Assembly: GCA_022432975.1 (NCBI GenBank) | Contig: CM039509.1 | Coordinates: forward strand, 8,525,075-8,589,074 | DNA: 64,000 bases | Source of the DNA: Begonia masoniana | Lineage: Eukaryota > Streptophyta > Magnoliopsida > Cucurbitales > Begoniaceae | Direction of reading: 5' to 3' | Shown: piece by piece, positions 44,810 to 55,174 of the stretch | How the letters are laid out: every line of letters begins with the position of its first letter | Numbering within the stretch: position 1 is the first letter of the stretch | The notes under the pieces: model-generated | Seen by the model: the letters and a program-made list of their open reading frames with translations, nothing else | The model's database searches: none | Told to the model about the DNA's origin: nothing | Program-made: the position numbers and the translations under genes

Positions 44810-45188
44810 AAGTCGCGTTTTACAGTGGGGTACCTTTTCATCCTATTGAATTTGCATAAGATTTTTAAGTTTATTCATTGTATTTAATCTGTCTTCTCCA
44901 CGAGCTGATAGAATTGAATTAATCGCTGCAGAAATGTAATTTATCCGAACGCCGGGTGTCGGTTCTCTTCAGGTTGGTAGGTTTAACGGCGATTCTCTAT
45001 TTTCTTTTCTTTTCAAAAGTAAAAGCTTTTTTTGACTTTTAGAAGCAGATGTCGTAATTTATTGATTTACTTCTTCTACTGTTAACTTCAGCGTTCTAAT
45101 ATTTTTCACTGCTAAGATTCTCTGTTTCTGGGTGTTGGGTCTACAGTGAAACTATTTTTGAGATTTTATGAACAAAACTAATGTGAAA
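44810..45188 (+). other. Intergenic: NPF7 3' flank and DUF1635-like 5' flank
   Basis: AT- and CT-rich spacer without ORFs, presumed to hold the first gene's 3' UTR and the second gene's promoter/5' UTR. No clear TATA box seen. Confidence 0.5.
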
Positions 45189-45249
45189 ATGGTTGACAAT
45201 TTGCAGAATGTTGATGAGCTGAAGGAGAAGCTTCTATACAGGACGCTTG
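45189..45249 (+). pseudogene. DUF1635-like coiled-coil protein, first 20 codons
   Basis: ATG at 45189 opens MVDNLQNVDELKEKLLYRTL, which runs into a Cassandra TRIM at 45250. Removing the TRIM and one copy of GCTTG continues the frame without shift into LELVSFKIEAIEEIRK at 46101. The combined N-terminus resembles plant DUF1635 proteins (EELR-KLLYTTLELE... type), whose function is unknown. Confidence 0.7.
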
Positions 45250-45470
45250 TGTGATGACCCGAATCTGTAAGTCCCGAATCTGTACTGGTACGATGGCTGC
45301 ACGAACCGGAACCCGGATGGCGGTACGTCCGCGCGGGCAAGCCGGAAGGTGACAGGTCGTAAAGAGGGGGTCGTCACAATCCCACAGCGCTTGGGGAAGT
45401 ATGTGGAAATGAAACATATGTAAGAGATCCCTCTCAAGATAGCAAGACGCGTTTTGGAGCACAATTGGCA

Positions 45471-45552
45471 ACGGATCCCATAAGAACTCCGAAGTTAAGC
45501 GTGCTTCGGCGAGAGTAATTTCAGGTTGGGTGACCTTTCGGGAAGTGCTCTC
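45471..45552 (+). ncRNA. 5S rRNA-derived domain, Cassandra 2 5' LTR
   Basis: GGATCCCATAAGAACTCCGA, then AGTTAAGCGTGCTTCGGCGA, then GGTTGGGTGACC: box A is intact (GTTAAGCGTGCTTCGGC) and box C near-intact. It could still bind TFIIIA and pol III factors. Confidence 0.82.
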
Positions 45553-45932
45553 GTCAAACAAAGCCGTGAGGGGAGGATATTGGGCTGCGGCCCAATCCCC
45601 GGAGCGGACAATATCTTGCTGGGATGGGGGGTCGTTACAAATGGTATCAAAGCCTGTACCCAACCGGAATTGTGGCCAACGAGGACGTTGGGCCCCCCAA
45701 GGGGGGGTGATTGTGATGACCCGAATCTGTAAGTCCCGAATCTGTACTGGTACGATGGCTGCACGAACCGGAACCCGGATGGCGGTACGTCCGCGCGGGC
45801 AAGCCGGAAGGTGACAGGTCGTAAAGAGGGGGTCGTCACAATCCCACAGCGCTTGGGGAAGTATGTGGAAATGAAACATATGTAAGAGATCCCTCCCAAG
45901 ATAGCAAGACGCGTTTTGGAGCACAATTGGCA

Positions 45933-46013
45933 ACGGATCCCATAAGAACTCCGAAGTTAAGCGTGCTTCGGCGAGAGTAATTTCAGGTTGGGTGACCTCC
46001 TGGGAAGTTCTCG
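45933..46013 (+). ncRNA. 5S rRNA-derived domain, Cassandra 2 3' LTR
   Basis: As in the 5' LTR, but with GGGTGACCTCCTGGGAAGT, matching the genuine plant 5S box C more closely than the other three copies here. Confidence 0.84.
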
Positions 46014-46099
46014 CCAAACAAAGCCGTGAGGGGAGGATATTGGGCTGCGGCCCAATCCCCGGAGCGGACAATATCTTGCTGGGATGAGGGGTCGTTACA

Positions 46100-46269
46100 G
46101 CTTGAGCTAGTATCGTTCAAAATAGAAGCAATTGAGGAGATTAGAAAGATCGAAGAAAACGTGAAGAATCTGCAAGAACTTCTGAAAATGGCGTGTAATG
46201 AAAGAGATGAAGCAAGAACTCAGCTCCAGATTCTCATAGAAAGACTTCTCTGCTCGAACAGTGATAAAT
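46100..46269 (+). pseudogene. DUF1635-like coiled-coil protein, middle part
   Basis: Continues LELVSFKIEAIEEIRKIEEN, then VKNLQELLKMACNERDEART, then QLQILIERLLCSNSDK, a clear heptad-type coiled coil and the conserved core of DUF1635 (EEIRK-EE-V--LL-LLK-AC-ERDEA--QLQ). It is cut in codon TGG by family X solo LTR copy 2. Confidence 0.72.
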
Positions 46270-49009
46270 TGTGACGACCCTAACACTGTACCCAATTTTC
46301 CGTACTATTTTTTTTTATACTTAATACTTTAAACCTTTTAATCGTATCGGAAGTAAAACCGTTAAATCTATCTTTTAAAACCATTTAAAAAAACTTAAAC
46401 CAAATTATAAAACAATTAAAATAAAAGAAAACATGTCTCAGGGCAAAAGGGGAAGTTCCCCTTGAAAATGAAGGGCGATCGATCGCCCCTCCCAGTGGCG
46501 ATCGATCGCCCATCTATAGAATTTAGGGGCGATCAATCGCCCCTCATAGTGGCGATTGATCGCCCCATTATAAATGGGGGGCGATCGAACGCCCCTCGTA
46601 TGGGCGATCGATCGCCCCACTCTCTGGAAAAATTCCAGAGAGTGGCGATCGTCTGCCGATCAATGGTGATCGATCGGCAGGTCCTCTGGAATTTTCATTC
46701 CAGAGGCCACTTCCTCCTGATTTTACTTTCTCCCTTGCACACTTAACAAATTCTTCGTTCAATCCTTCAATAAACATACTAAACATCCTAACATAAACTC
46801 GTTCATAAGCTCACTTATTCTTCCTTTCGTCAACCACCAAATAAACGATTTAAAGCATACCCTAGAACGTATTTGAAAACATAGTAGAGTTTCATAAAAA
46901 CGAACTGCATGGTTTGGTTTAAAAACTAAGCGTTTCCTCCTGTTAAAAATCACCAAGCAATTCATCAACCAATTAAAATAGCGGTTTAACAAAACGTTTT
47001 ATAAAAACATGTTTATTAAAACATTGAATATCAAAATATAAACCTATCAACTATCCAGAACCAAACACCCTAAAATGTCTCTATACAACCATCAGCCCGA
47101 CAATTCCCAAAAACCCTCAAAACACCTAACCATGAGTCCCAAGGGTCAAAATATGCCTCGACTGCGCCAGCGCACTCCCGCAATCATCCTCCATCAACTG
47201 CATCACTCCTCAGGTGGAGGAATATCGTTCTCACCTATGTCGAAGTCACCTACACCATACAGACACACTATGAGATAAAAATCTCAGTAAGCTCTACGTA
47301 AATGCAATGCGTACTGTGCATATGAGTTCGTAAATCATGCCTCGACTGCGCCAGCGCACTCCCGCAATCATCCTCCGTCAACTGCATCACTCCTCAGGTG
47401 GAGGGATCTCGTCCTCACCTATGTCGAAGTCACCTACACTATACAGACACACTATGAGATAAAAATCTCAGTAAGCTCTACGTAAATGCAATGCGTGCTA
47501 TGCATATGAGTTCGTAAATCATGCATCATCTTCATTATCTTTACTCTAGTTGTCACCGAGATCTCAACCCCCTAACCAGAGATGGCACATCCAGCGGTCG
47601 GACTACCTTTTCCAGCTAGAGGAGGGGGGTATACGCTTACAACACGTACAGCCGTGCCTGAGCCCCATCTCGCATGACCTATAACTGTATGAGTACATAT
47701 TAGATGCGGTATTGTGACAGACCCCTTCGTGCCTACACAATAGATCAATAGCCCCTCTCCAGGCCGCATCGCCATTTTCTTTAAAACATTATGCAGAAAT
47801 TCATTTTCTATCCATAATTTAAAACCGTGATGCATAAACAGTTACGTACTTAAAGTAAAGAAACAACATATATACCATCAAGATAATAAAAGCTATTAAA
47901 AGCATATCCTATCTAACTACCCAACCAAAACAATTTAAAACCAAAAGCGTCACCAAAATTTCTCGAGACGACCTCGATGTACGGTGTAGGCCAATCGGCC
48001 AGAGAAGATCACGAGAACTTACCTCGTGTCCGTTGCAATCCAAGCTCCGTCCACGAGCGTTGTTTACCTAAGGCAATTTCACAATTTGTCATTAAAACGA
48101 GTTTAAACTATTAAACGTCCAAATTTAACGAAACCTTAACTAAGGAAATTCCTTAAAGTTCTAACTTAGCTCTTTGAAACATTTTATCGAGCACCTTGAG
48201 CTCGTTATTCATACAACTTCATTAATGAGATTTCTAAGTTTTTTTTTTTTCAACAACCCAAAATTCACCTTAACGTCCATTAATTCGCCCAACTACTTCC
48301 AATGTCATTTAATACGTTCACTAAGGTTATAAATAGGGCAACTCTAGCTATTTCTAAGATTACTCAACTATTTCGCGAAAAACCCTAAACAAATCATAAT
48401 CGTTTAAACTTCGTAAAAATCGAAATAAACTTTCCTAAAACCTTAGAATCATACCTAGGGTTGCGAGAGGAGGAAGAAACATGAAGGATCGAGACGATCG
48501 GAAAGGAAAACGGAGGTCGGCGTGAGAAATCGCCGGAGGAAGAAAATGACGCCGTTGAAGCTTCTGGAGAACGATTTTTCAGAAATGAAAAATCGATAAA
48601 GGCATTTGCCTTTAATAAAAATTGAATGTTTCAAATGACTATTTTGCCCTTCAACTGATTTTCTATTTGTTTCGTCTTTCATTTCGTTAATTAACTAACG
48701 ATTCGGTCTCTCCAAATTCTCTTATTTCACCATTAAGTCCAACTCATTACTAGGGTTCTATTAAAACTGTCCGTTTGCAATTTGGACCTTATTTACTATT
48801 TTTACCAAAGTATTCTTTATATTACGATAAATGTAATTTTCGTAAAATTAGCGTTACGACTCCTAAAATTCCCGAAATTATCTTAAAATTTATATTAATT
48901 ATTAGGATCGTAATAATGCTTTCTGTTCGCGAAACGGACCTGATTTGACATATTTACAAAAATACTATCATATATTAAAATATTAATTTCCGTACCGCTG
49001 GGTATTACA
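46270..49009 (-). mobile_element. Solo LTR, family X copy 2
   Basis: 2740 bp, ends TGTGACGACCCTAA and GGGTATTACA, target duplication TAAAT (46265-46269 and 49010-49014). GATCGATC palindromes lie at 46468-46690. It has an internal tandem duplication (about 47155-47334 and 47335-47514) that doubles the hairpin (47271-47286 and 47455-47470) and the acidic exon. Donor, middle exon and acceptor sites are as in copy 4. No proteins. Confidence 0.88.
47155..47514. repeat. 180-bp tandem duplication of the LTR module
   Basis: Two adjacent near-identical copies starting GCCTCGACTGCGCCAGCGCA, each including acceptor, acidic exon (minus strand) and hairpin. Confidence 0.85.
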
Positions 49010-49014
49010 TAAAT

Positions 49015-49070
49015 GGCGCAGTGGGAGAGCGATTTTGGTAATGGGTTTTGATCGAAATTCAAAGTCTCGC
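49015..49070 (+). pseudogene. DUF1635-like gene, small piece between solo LTRs
   Basis: Fifty-odd host bases remain between family X copies 2 and 3. In frame with the previous piece they read WRSGRAILVMGFDRNSK. A GTAATG at 49038 could be a splice donor. If not spliced, the frame ends at TGA soon after 51638. Confidence 0.5.
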
Positions 49071-50023
49071 TGTAACACTCGGATTTACGGGATTTTTGTA
49101 ATATATGTGAATAATGGTATTTTTGTAATTATGTCGAATTAAGTCAGTTTTGTGAAAAGAAAGCGTTGTTACGATCGTAATAATTAATATGGATTTTAAG
49201 AAAATTTTGGGAATTTTAGGAGTTTAACGCTAATTTTACGAGAATTACGTTTCTCGTAATATAATAAACGTTGTGGTAAAAATAGTAAACGAGGTCCGAT
49301 TTGCGAACGGACAGTTTTAATAAAGCCCTGATAATAAGTAGGGTTTATTGGCGAAATAAGAAAATTTGGAGAAACCGAATCGTCGGTTAATTAACGAAAC
49401 AAAAGACGAATCAAATAGAAAATCAAAGGAAGGGCAAAATGGTAATTTGCCAAGTAACAATTTAATTAAAATCACAAGTTTTCTTCTCCAGCAACACTCC
49501 GCGACTTTTCTTCTCTGTGATTTTCCTCCGCGGCGATTTTCTCCTTCTCCTCTCACGGCGTTCTCCATTCCGACGACCAACGCTCTCCGATCGACCTCCG
49601 ATTCTTCACGTTTTCTTTTCCAATCCCGACCCTATATACGATTCTAAGGTTTTAGGAAGGTTTATTTCGATTTTTACAGAGTTTAAACGATTAGGGTTTC
49701 GTTTAGGGTTTTGCGAAAAACGTGATTTAGGGTTTGAAATCGATAGATTTACCGTATTTGTGAATATAATGGACGTGTTGAGCGTTATTGGACGAAGTTA
49801 ACCTATTTAAGACAAATGTTAGGGATTTATGAATTTTCAGATTTTTGAAAAAATTCGTTAATGGTGATTTCGAGGTATCGAGCGTTAATTGTTTGTAAAA
49901 AAATGCCTCGATTAGTTAAGTTAGAATTTTAGAAATAAGGATTTCGTTAATTTGGACGTTAATGGTTCAAATGCGTTTTAACGATAACTATTGCGAATTT
50001 GCTTAGGTGAACAACGCTCGTGG

Positions 50024-50694
50024 ATGGAGCTTGAAGTTCAACGCGCACGAGGTAAGTTCTCGTGACTTACTATGGCCAATAGGCCTACACCGTATATCGA
50101 AGTCGCATCGAGGGTTATTGTGGAATTGTTTGTTTAAACGCTTTAGTTGGGTAGTTAGGATTAGTTTTTTTATAGGATATGCTTTTAATTGCTTTTATTG
50201 TCTCGATGGTACGTATGATGTATGTTTACTTTAAGCACGTAATTGTCCATGCATCACGGTTTTCAATTATGCATAAAAAATAAATTTCCGCACTATGTTT
50301 TAAAGAAAATGGCGATGTGACCCGAAAGGGGGCTATTGACCTATTGTGAAGGCTGAGAAAGGCCGGTCACAATACCGCATCTAATAAGAACCCATGTATG
50401 TTTATGGTCATGCGAGGTGGGGCTCAAGTATGGTTGTACGTATGTAAGCATGTACCCCCTTCCACTAGGTGGAAAGGGTTGTCCAACCGTCGGATGTGGC
50501 CTCTCCATTTACCGGGTTGAGATCTCGGTGACAACCTATGTAATTATAAGAAAATGTTGCATGATTTATGAACTCATACGCACAACATGCACTTGCATTT
50601 ACAAAACTTGCTGAGCCTTTAGCTCATAGATTGTCTGTATGGTGTAGGTGATCTTGACATAGGTGAGGACGAGATCCCTCCTCCCGAGGAATGA
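50024..50694 (+). CDS. Predicted spliced 24-residue acidic micro-ORF in family X LTR
   Basis: ATG at 50024 opens nine codons (MELEVQRAR) to a GAG-GTAAGT donor at 50051/50052. A 596-base intron ends at GTGTAG (50647). The second part completes Gly in phase 1 and reads DLDIGEDEIPPPEE to TGA at 50692-50694. The same exon in other X copies reads DFDIGEDEIPPPDE, DFDIGENDIPPPEE and DYEAGEDDVPPPDG, so changes are conservative while flanks drift. Only this copy has ATG; the others have ACG at that codon, so translation start is uncertain and a longer upstream-exon frame is possible. Predicted, not proven. Confidence 0.4.
50612..50625 (+). other. Module hairpin, family X copy 3
   Basis: TGAGC-CTTT-AGCTCA type hairpin preceded by CTTGC, about 22 bases before the acceptor. 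Its arms differ from those of other families in a compensating way. Confidence 0.6.
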
Positions 50695-51637
50695 TGCAGT
50701 TGAAGTAGGATGGCCCGTGGGAGTGTGCTGGGCAGTCGATGCGCCTTTTGACCAGTGGGGATGGACGTAAGTATTTTGGGGATACGATAGTTAGATCATA
50801 GGAGAAATCGTATAGATTGACCATATTAGGATGCTTGGGATCTGGTTAGTTGATAGGTTTATGTTTTATGTTTTGAAAACCTATTTTATAAACTGTTTTG
50901 AAAAGTATTTTATCGATGATATACTGGAACTGCTGGATGATTTATATTATAGGGATACGTTCGATTTTTAAATGGATCCACGCAGTTTGTTTTCGTGAAA
51001 ATATATTTCATGTTAAATACGTTTTGAGTCGGTTTGAGTGAGGTTATGGGAGATGTACGAGTATTGGGCAATTTTATGTTGAAACGTATGGTTGTGATGT
51101 AGGTAGAATTGGGTTGATGAAATTTGTAAAGTTGTGTGCTAGGTGTATGTGTATGCAGAGAAAAGAAAGAAAGAAGTGAAGAAAAGAAAAAAGAGGAAGA
51201 GGCAGAGAACCTACCAATCGATCGCCATCGATCGGCAGGGTGATATCCGCTCTCTGGATTTTCCAGAGAGCGGGGCGATCGATCGCCCATATGTGGGGCG
51301 ATTGATTGCCCCTTATTTGTAATTGGGCGATCGATCGCCACAATGAGGGGCGATCGATCGCCCCTCAATTTTGCAAATGGGCGATCGATCGCCCCTCAAT
51401 TTTATGGGACAATTGTCCCTTTTGTCCATGCTTTTGGCCGATGGATTTATTTATTCTATGGTTTTAATTTTATTGTTTTGTAAATTGTTTTAGTGGTTTT
51501 ATTTAAATGGTTTCTAAATAGTTTTCAAACGATTTTACGATTTAGTCTACGATTTAAATTCCGCTCAAAAGTTACGAAATTTATAAAAAAATTTGTACGA
51601 GAAATTAAGGGCATAGTGTTAGGGTCGCTACACTCGC

Positions 51638-52079
51638 TGCCATTGATTGAAAATGCAGGAATTTGAAAGGGCTCTAATGGCGGAAATGGAATTGAGCGAG
51701 GGAGAGAGAGAAAGAGAGAAGAGTATTTTTGGAAGTAAAATAAGGCACGTGACGAAAACGTGCTATTTTAACGGAAAATATGACGGTAGGGGCCATATTG
51801 CCCATTATCAATATATTAAGGTTGTTTTTGCCTACTATCCGAGTTTACGGTGTAAATTGCCTATTTCACTTAGTTATAGGGGCAAAATTGCATTTTACCC
51901 TATTTTTAAAAAGGGAAATAACTGCTTTAGACATCAAAGTATACGTTTTTTTCAATTCAAACTTTAAAGTATCAAATTTGACGATCCAAACTTTAAAGTA
52001 TTGATAACCTAACAAAACAAACTTTGGCGGACGTCCTATGACCGTCTGTTCTCGAATTTTATCGTAGAACTGACGGACT
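51638..52079 (+). other. Flank of the DUF1635-like gene, no recognised gene
   Basis: Starts with the gene's continuation (GCCATTGATTGA, in-frame stop). A frame from 51653 reads MQEFERALMAEMELSEGERE, then loses coding character. The rest is AT-rich. I see no further exon of DUF1635 and no element ends. Confidence 0.4.
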
Positions 52080-53040
52080 CTTAAAAATAGAGTCTGTCCG
52101 TTCTAGAGAACGGACGGACTCTGGGAGGGTGGTGACCGTCCTCTCTTAAAATTAGGAAGAGAACGGACGGTCACCATCCTCCAAAGGTGCGTCCTTTCTT
52201 TAAAATCTGGCTAGAGCAGACAGTCATCACTCTCCAAGAATACGTCCTATCTCCGCACACCATCATTAGCCTCATTTTATAATTTAATTTTACAAAAATA
52301 TCAAACAATATTGGAATTAATCGCAAATTTTATCACATGTTCATTATATTATGAAAAAATAATATGGAAATTTTCATGATTTTATAGCATTTGTATGATT
52401 TATTATAATTGTTTTATGTATATTTTATAAAATAATTTACTAAAATTACAATAACTCGTACAAGTGTTAGAAAATCACGAAAAGTTTCAGATTATTTTTT
52501 CATGATGTGGTGAATATGTGATAAATTTTTTAAGTAAATCCAAGATCTTTTACTGAACGATACTAAACGATATTGGATTTATTAAAAAAAATTTAAAACA
52601 TAGTAAACAATATTGGATTTATTTAAAACTTTTATCTGATATTTACAACGTAATGAGAAGATAATTTGAAACTTTTTGTGATTTTCTAACACTTGTACGA
52701 GTTATTGTATGAGAAGATAATCTGAAAAGCTTCGTGATTTTCTAACACTTGTACGCGTTATTGTAATTGTAGTGAATTATTTTATAAAATATACATAAAA
52801 CAATTATAATAAATCATACAAATATTATAAAATCATAAAAATTTTCATATTATTTTTCCATAATATAATGAACATGTGATAAAATTTCGATTAAATCCAA
52901 TGTTGATTGATATTTTTGTAAAATTAATTTATAAAATGAGGTTAATGGTGGTGTGCGGAGATAGGCCGTACTCTTGGAGAGTGATGACCATTTGCTCTCG
53001 CCAGATTTTAAAGAAAGGACGCACCTTTGGAGGGTGGTGA
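52080..53040. mobile_element. Large fold-back (inverted-repeat) element
   Basis: The arm at about 52165-52560 (CACCATCCTCCAAAGGTGCG, then CCTCATTTTATAA) is mirrored by about 52620-53040 (TTATAAAATGAGG, then CGCACCTTTGGAGGGTGGTGA). Smaller hairpins sit in the left end (GTCCGTTC-TAGA-GAACGGAC near 52098). No ORF. It resembles a MULE/MITE-type fold-back. The right end continues beyond the family X copy 4 insertion at 53041, so true termini and target duplication cannot be seen. Confidence 0.7.
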
Positions 53041-55174
53041 TGTGACGACCCTAAAACTGTACCCATTTTTCCCGTAATATATATTTTTTTTATACCTACT
53101 TATTTATACTTAAGCTTTAACCTAAACGTTCGAGCGGAAATTAAACTTTAAAATCGAAATTGGAACCGAAATTGTTATAGTCGTTTAGAAAACCATTTAA
53201 AACAAATCTTAAAACAATTTATAAAACAATTTAAAACTGTTAAAAGAAAACTTAATAAAAGTTTAAAACAATCGAAGCAGTGAAAACCAACAAAAACAAG
53301 AGCAGAAACGGGCAATCGCCCAAAAATAAAGCGGCGATCGCGGGTTTTGCCAGCGATTGCCTGGGTGAAGCGATCACAGATCGCGGCGACAACACGAGGG
53401 GCAATCGATCGCCCATTTCGAGCGATCGATCGCCACTCGCTCTGGAAATTTATTTCCAGAGCGCTCGGCGATTCGCCCAGCGATCGCCTAAACATAATGG
53501 GCGATCGATCACCCATTTCGGGCGATCGATCGCCAATCGCTCTGGAAATTTCTTTCCAGAGCGCTTGGCTTCCCCCCTTTTCTTTCCTCTTTCCTTTTCT
53601 TTTTCCTGATTCCCTGCACACACATCTAACTCAACTTCTTTAACACATTTTCACTTACATCAATACACTTCACAATTCCTTTAATAAATTTCATCCAAAA
53701 CAACGACTCAAAACACGTTTTAAAACATAACCTAATTTCATAAAAACAAACCGCGTGGATATGTTTAAAAACTGAACATTTCCTTAATACCCAACATTTA
53801 CAAAATATATTTCCAAAACGTTTAAAAACTCAAAACATAACCTATCCACTATCCAAAGCCAAACATCATAAAATGTTTCTAACTGTACAATAATTCATAA
53901 CCAACCCAATTCGCCCAAAAACCTCAAAATACCTAACCGTTACCCCCACGGGTCAACATATGCGTTGACTGCTCATGCACACCACCGCAACCGTTCTTCT
54001 TCAACCATCTTGTCCATCGGGTGGAGGAACGTCGTCCTCACCTGCCTCGTAATCACCTACACCATACAGACACACTATGAGATAAAAATCTCAGCAAGTT
54101 CCGTAAATGCAATGCATGCTGTGCGTATGAATTTCAGAAATCATGCAATATTTTCTTATCATTACGTCACAAACAGAATGTTACCGAGGTCTCAGCCTAT
54201 TAGATAGATAGGACACATCCCGCGGTCGGACTGCCCTCTTCACCTACCGGGGGGTGTACACGCTAGTACCTATAACAGCCGTGCCTGAGCCCCACCTCGC
54301 CTAACAAGATAACAGATTACATGGATTCATTACATTCGTTCATTTCATTTTCTTAAACACGTGCAGAAATTTGTTTTCATGCTATTTTAAAATACGTGAT
54401 GCATGAACAGTTATAGGCATAAAATAAACAAACATCATACATACCATCAAGACTATAAAAAGCATAATCTATAAAAGAACTAACCCTATCTACCCAACCA
54501 AAGCATATAAACAAACAACTCTTCAGAGATCCTCGACGCGACATCGACATACGGTGTAGGCCACTTGGCCTAGTAAGTCACGAGAACTTACCTCGTGCGC
54601 GCTGAACTTCGAGCTCCGTCTAAGAGCATCGTTTGTCTAAGGCAAAACACAACAATTGTCGTTAAAACAAGATTTAAACCGTTAAACGTTCAAATTTAAC
54701 GAAACCTTAACTAAGGAAATTTTTCCTAAAAATCTAACTTGACTCTTTGAGACATTTTATCGAGCAATTCGTGCTCGTGGATTTCTAAACTCCATTGACG
54801 GAAATTTCCCAAACCTCAAGTATCCGTTTTTCAACCTAAACGCCGCATACACTCTAGATTTCGTCCAATAACGTTTAATACGTTCAATATACTCACTAAT
54901 ACGTCAAACCTATAAATTTCTAACTTTAAACTACGTTTTTCACAAAACCTAAACGAAACCCTAACCGCTAAACTCCGTGAAAACCGGACTATAACGCTCC
55001 AAAAGCATATAATCATACCTAGGGTTGAGTTTGGGGAAGAAAACGTGAAGAACGAAGGACGAACGGAGGAGGAATGAACGTCGGAAATGGGGAATCGCCG
55101 TGAAGCTTCGTCGGAGGAATGAAATCGCAGGGGAGAGGAGAAAATGGCGTGGAGAAGAAGAAAGACATGTGTTT
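53041..55174 (-). mobile_element. Family X LTR copy 4, interrupted on the right
   Basis: Begins TGTGACGACCCTAAAACTG inside the fold-back and runs to 55174, where family Z sequence starts; its last few hundred bases are not in the window. GATCGATC palindromes 53300-53560. Minus-strand module: donor CCTAG-GTATGA at 55019/55018, middle exon 54636-54592 (TELEVQRAR), hairpin TGAGAT-TTTT-ATCTCA at 54093-54078, acceptor GTGTAG, acidic exon 54056-54001 (GDYEAGEDDVPPPDG). Confidence 0.82.

Larger units (their letters stand above)
45250..46099 (+). mobile_element. Cassandra TRIM 2 inside the DUF1635-like exon
   Basis: A complete 850-bp TRIM: LTRs 45250-45639 and 45712-46099, about 2% different by eye, with TGTGATGACCC/GGTCGTTACA ends. 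Primer site TGGTATCAAAGCC at 45642-45654 (one change from canonical) and a G-rich purine tract just before the second LTR. Perfect target duplication GCTTG (45245-45249 and 46100-46104). No coding capacity; it depends on other elements for mobility. Confidence 0.92.
49071..51632 (+). mobile_element. Solo LTR, family X copy 3 (sense plus)
   Basis: 2562 bp in opposite orientation to the other X copies: starts TGTAACACTCGG, ends GGGTCGCTACA, target duplication CTCGC (49066-49070 and 51633-51637). Sense-strand order is CT-rich leader near 49490-49620, middle exon 50007-50051, donor GTAAGT, hairpin 50612-50625, acceptor 50641-50647, acidic exon to 50694, and GATCGATC palindromes at 51215-51395. 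Confidence 0.88.
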
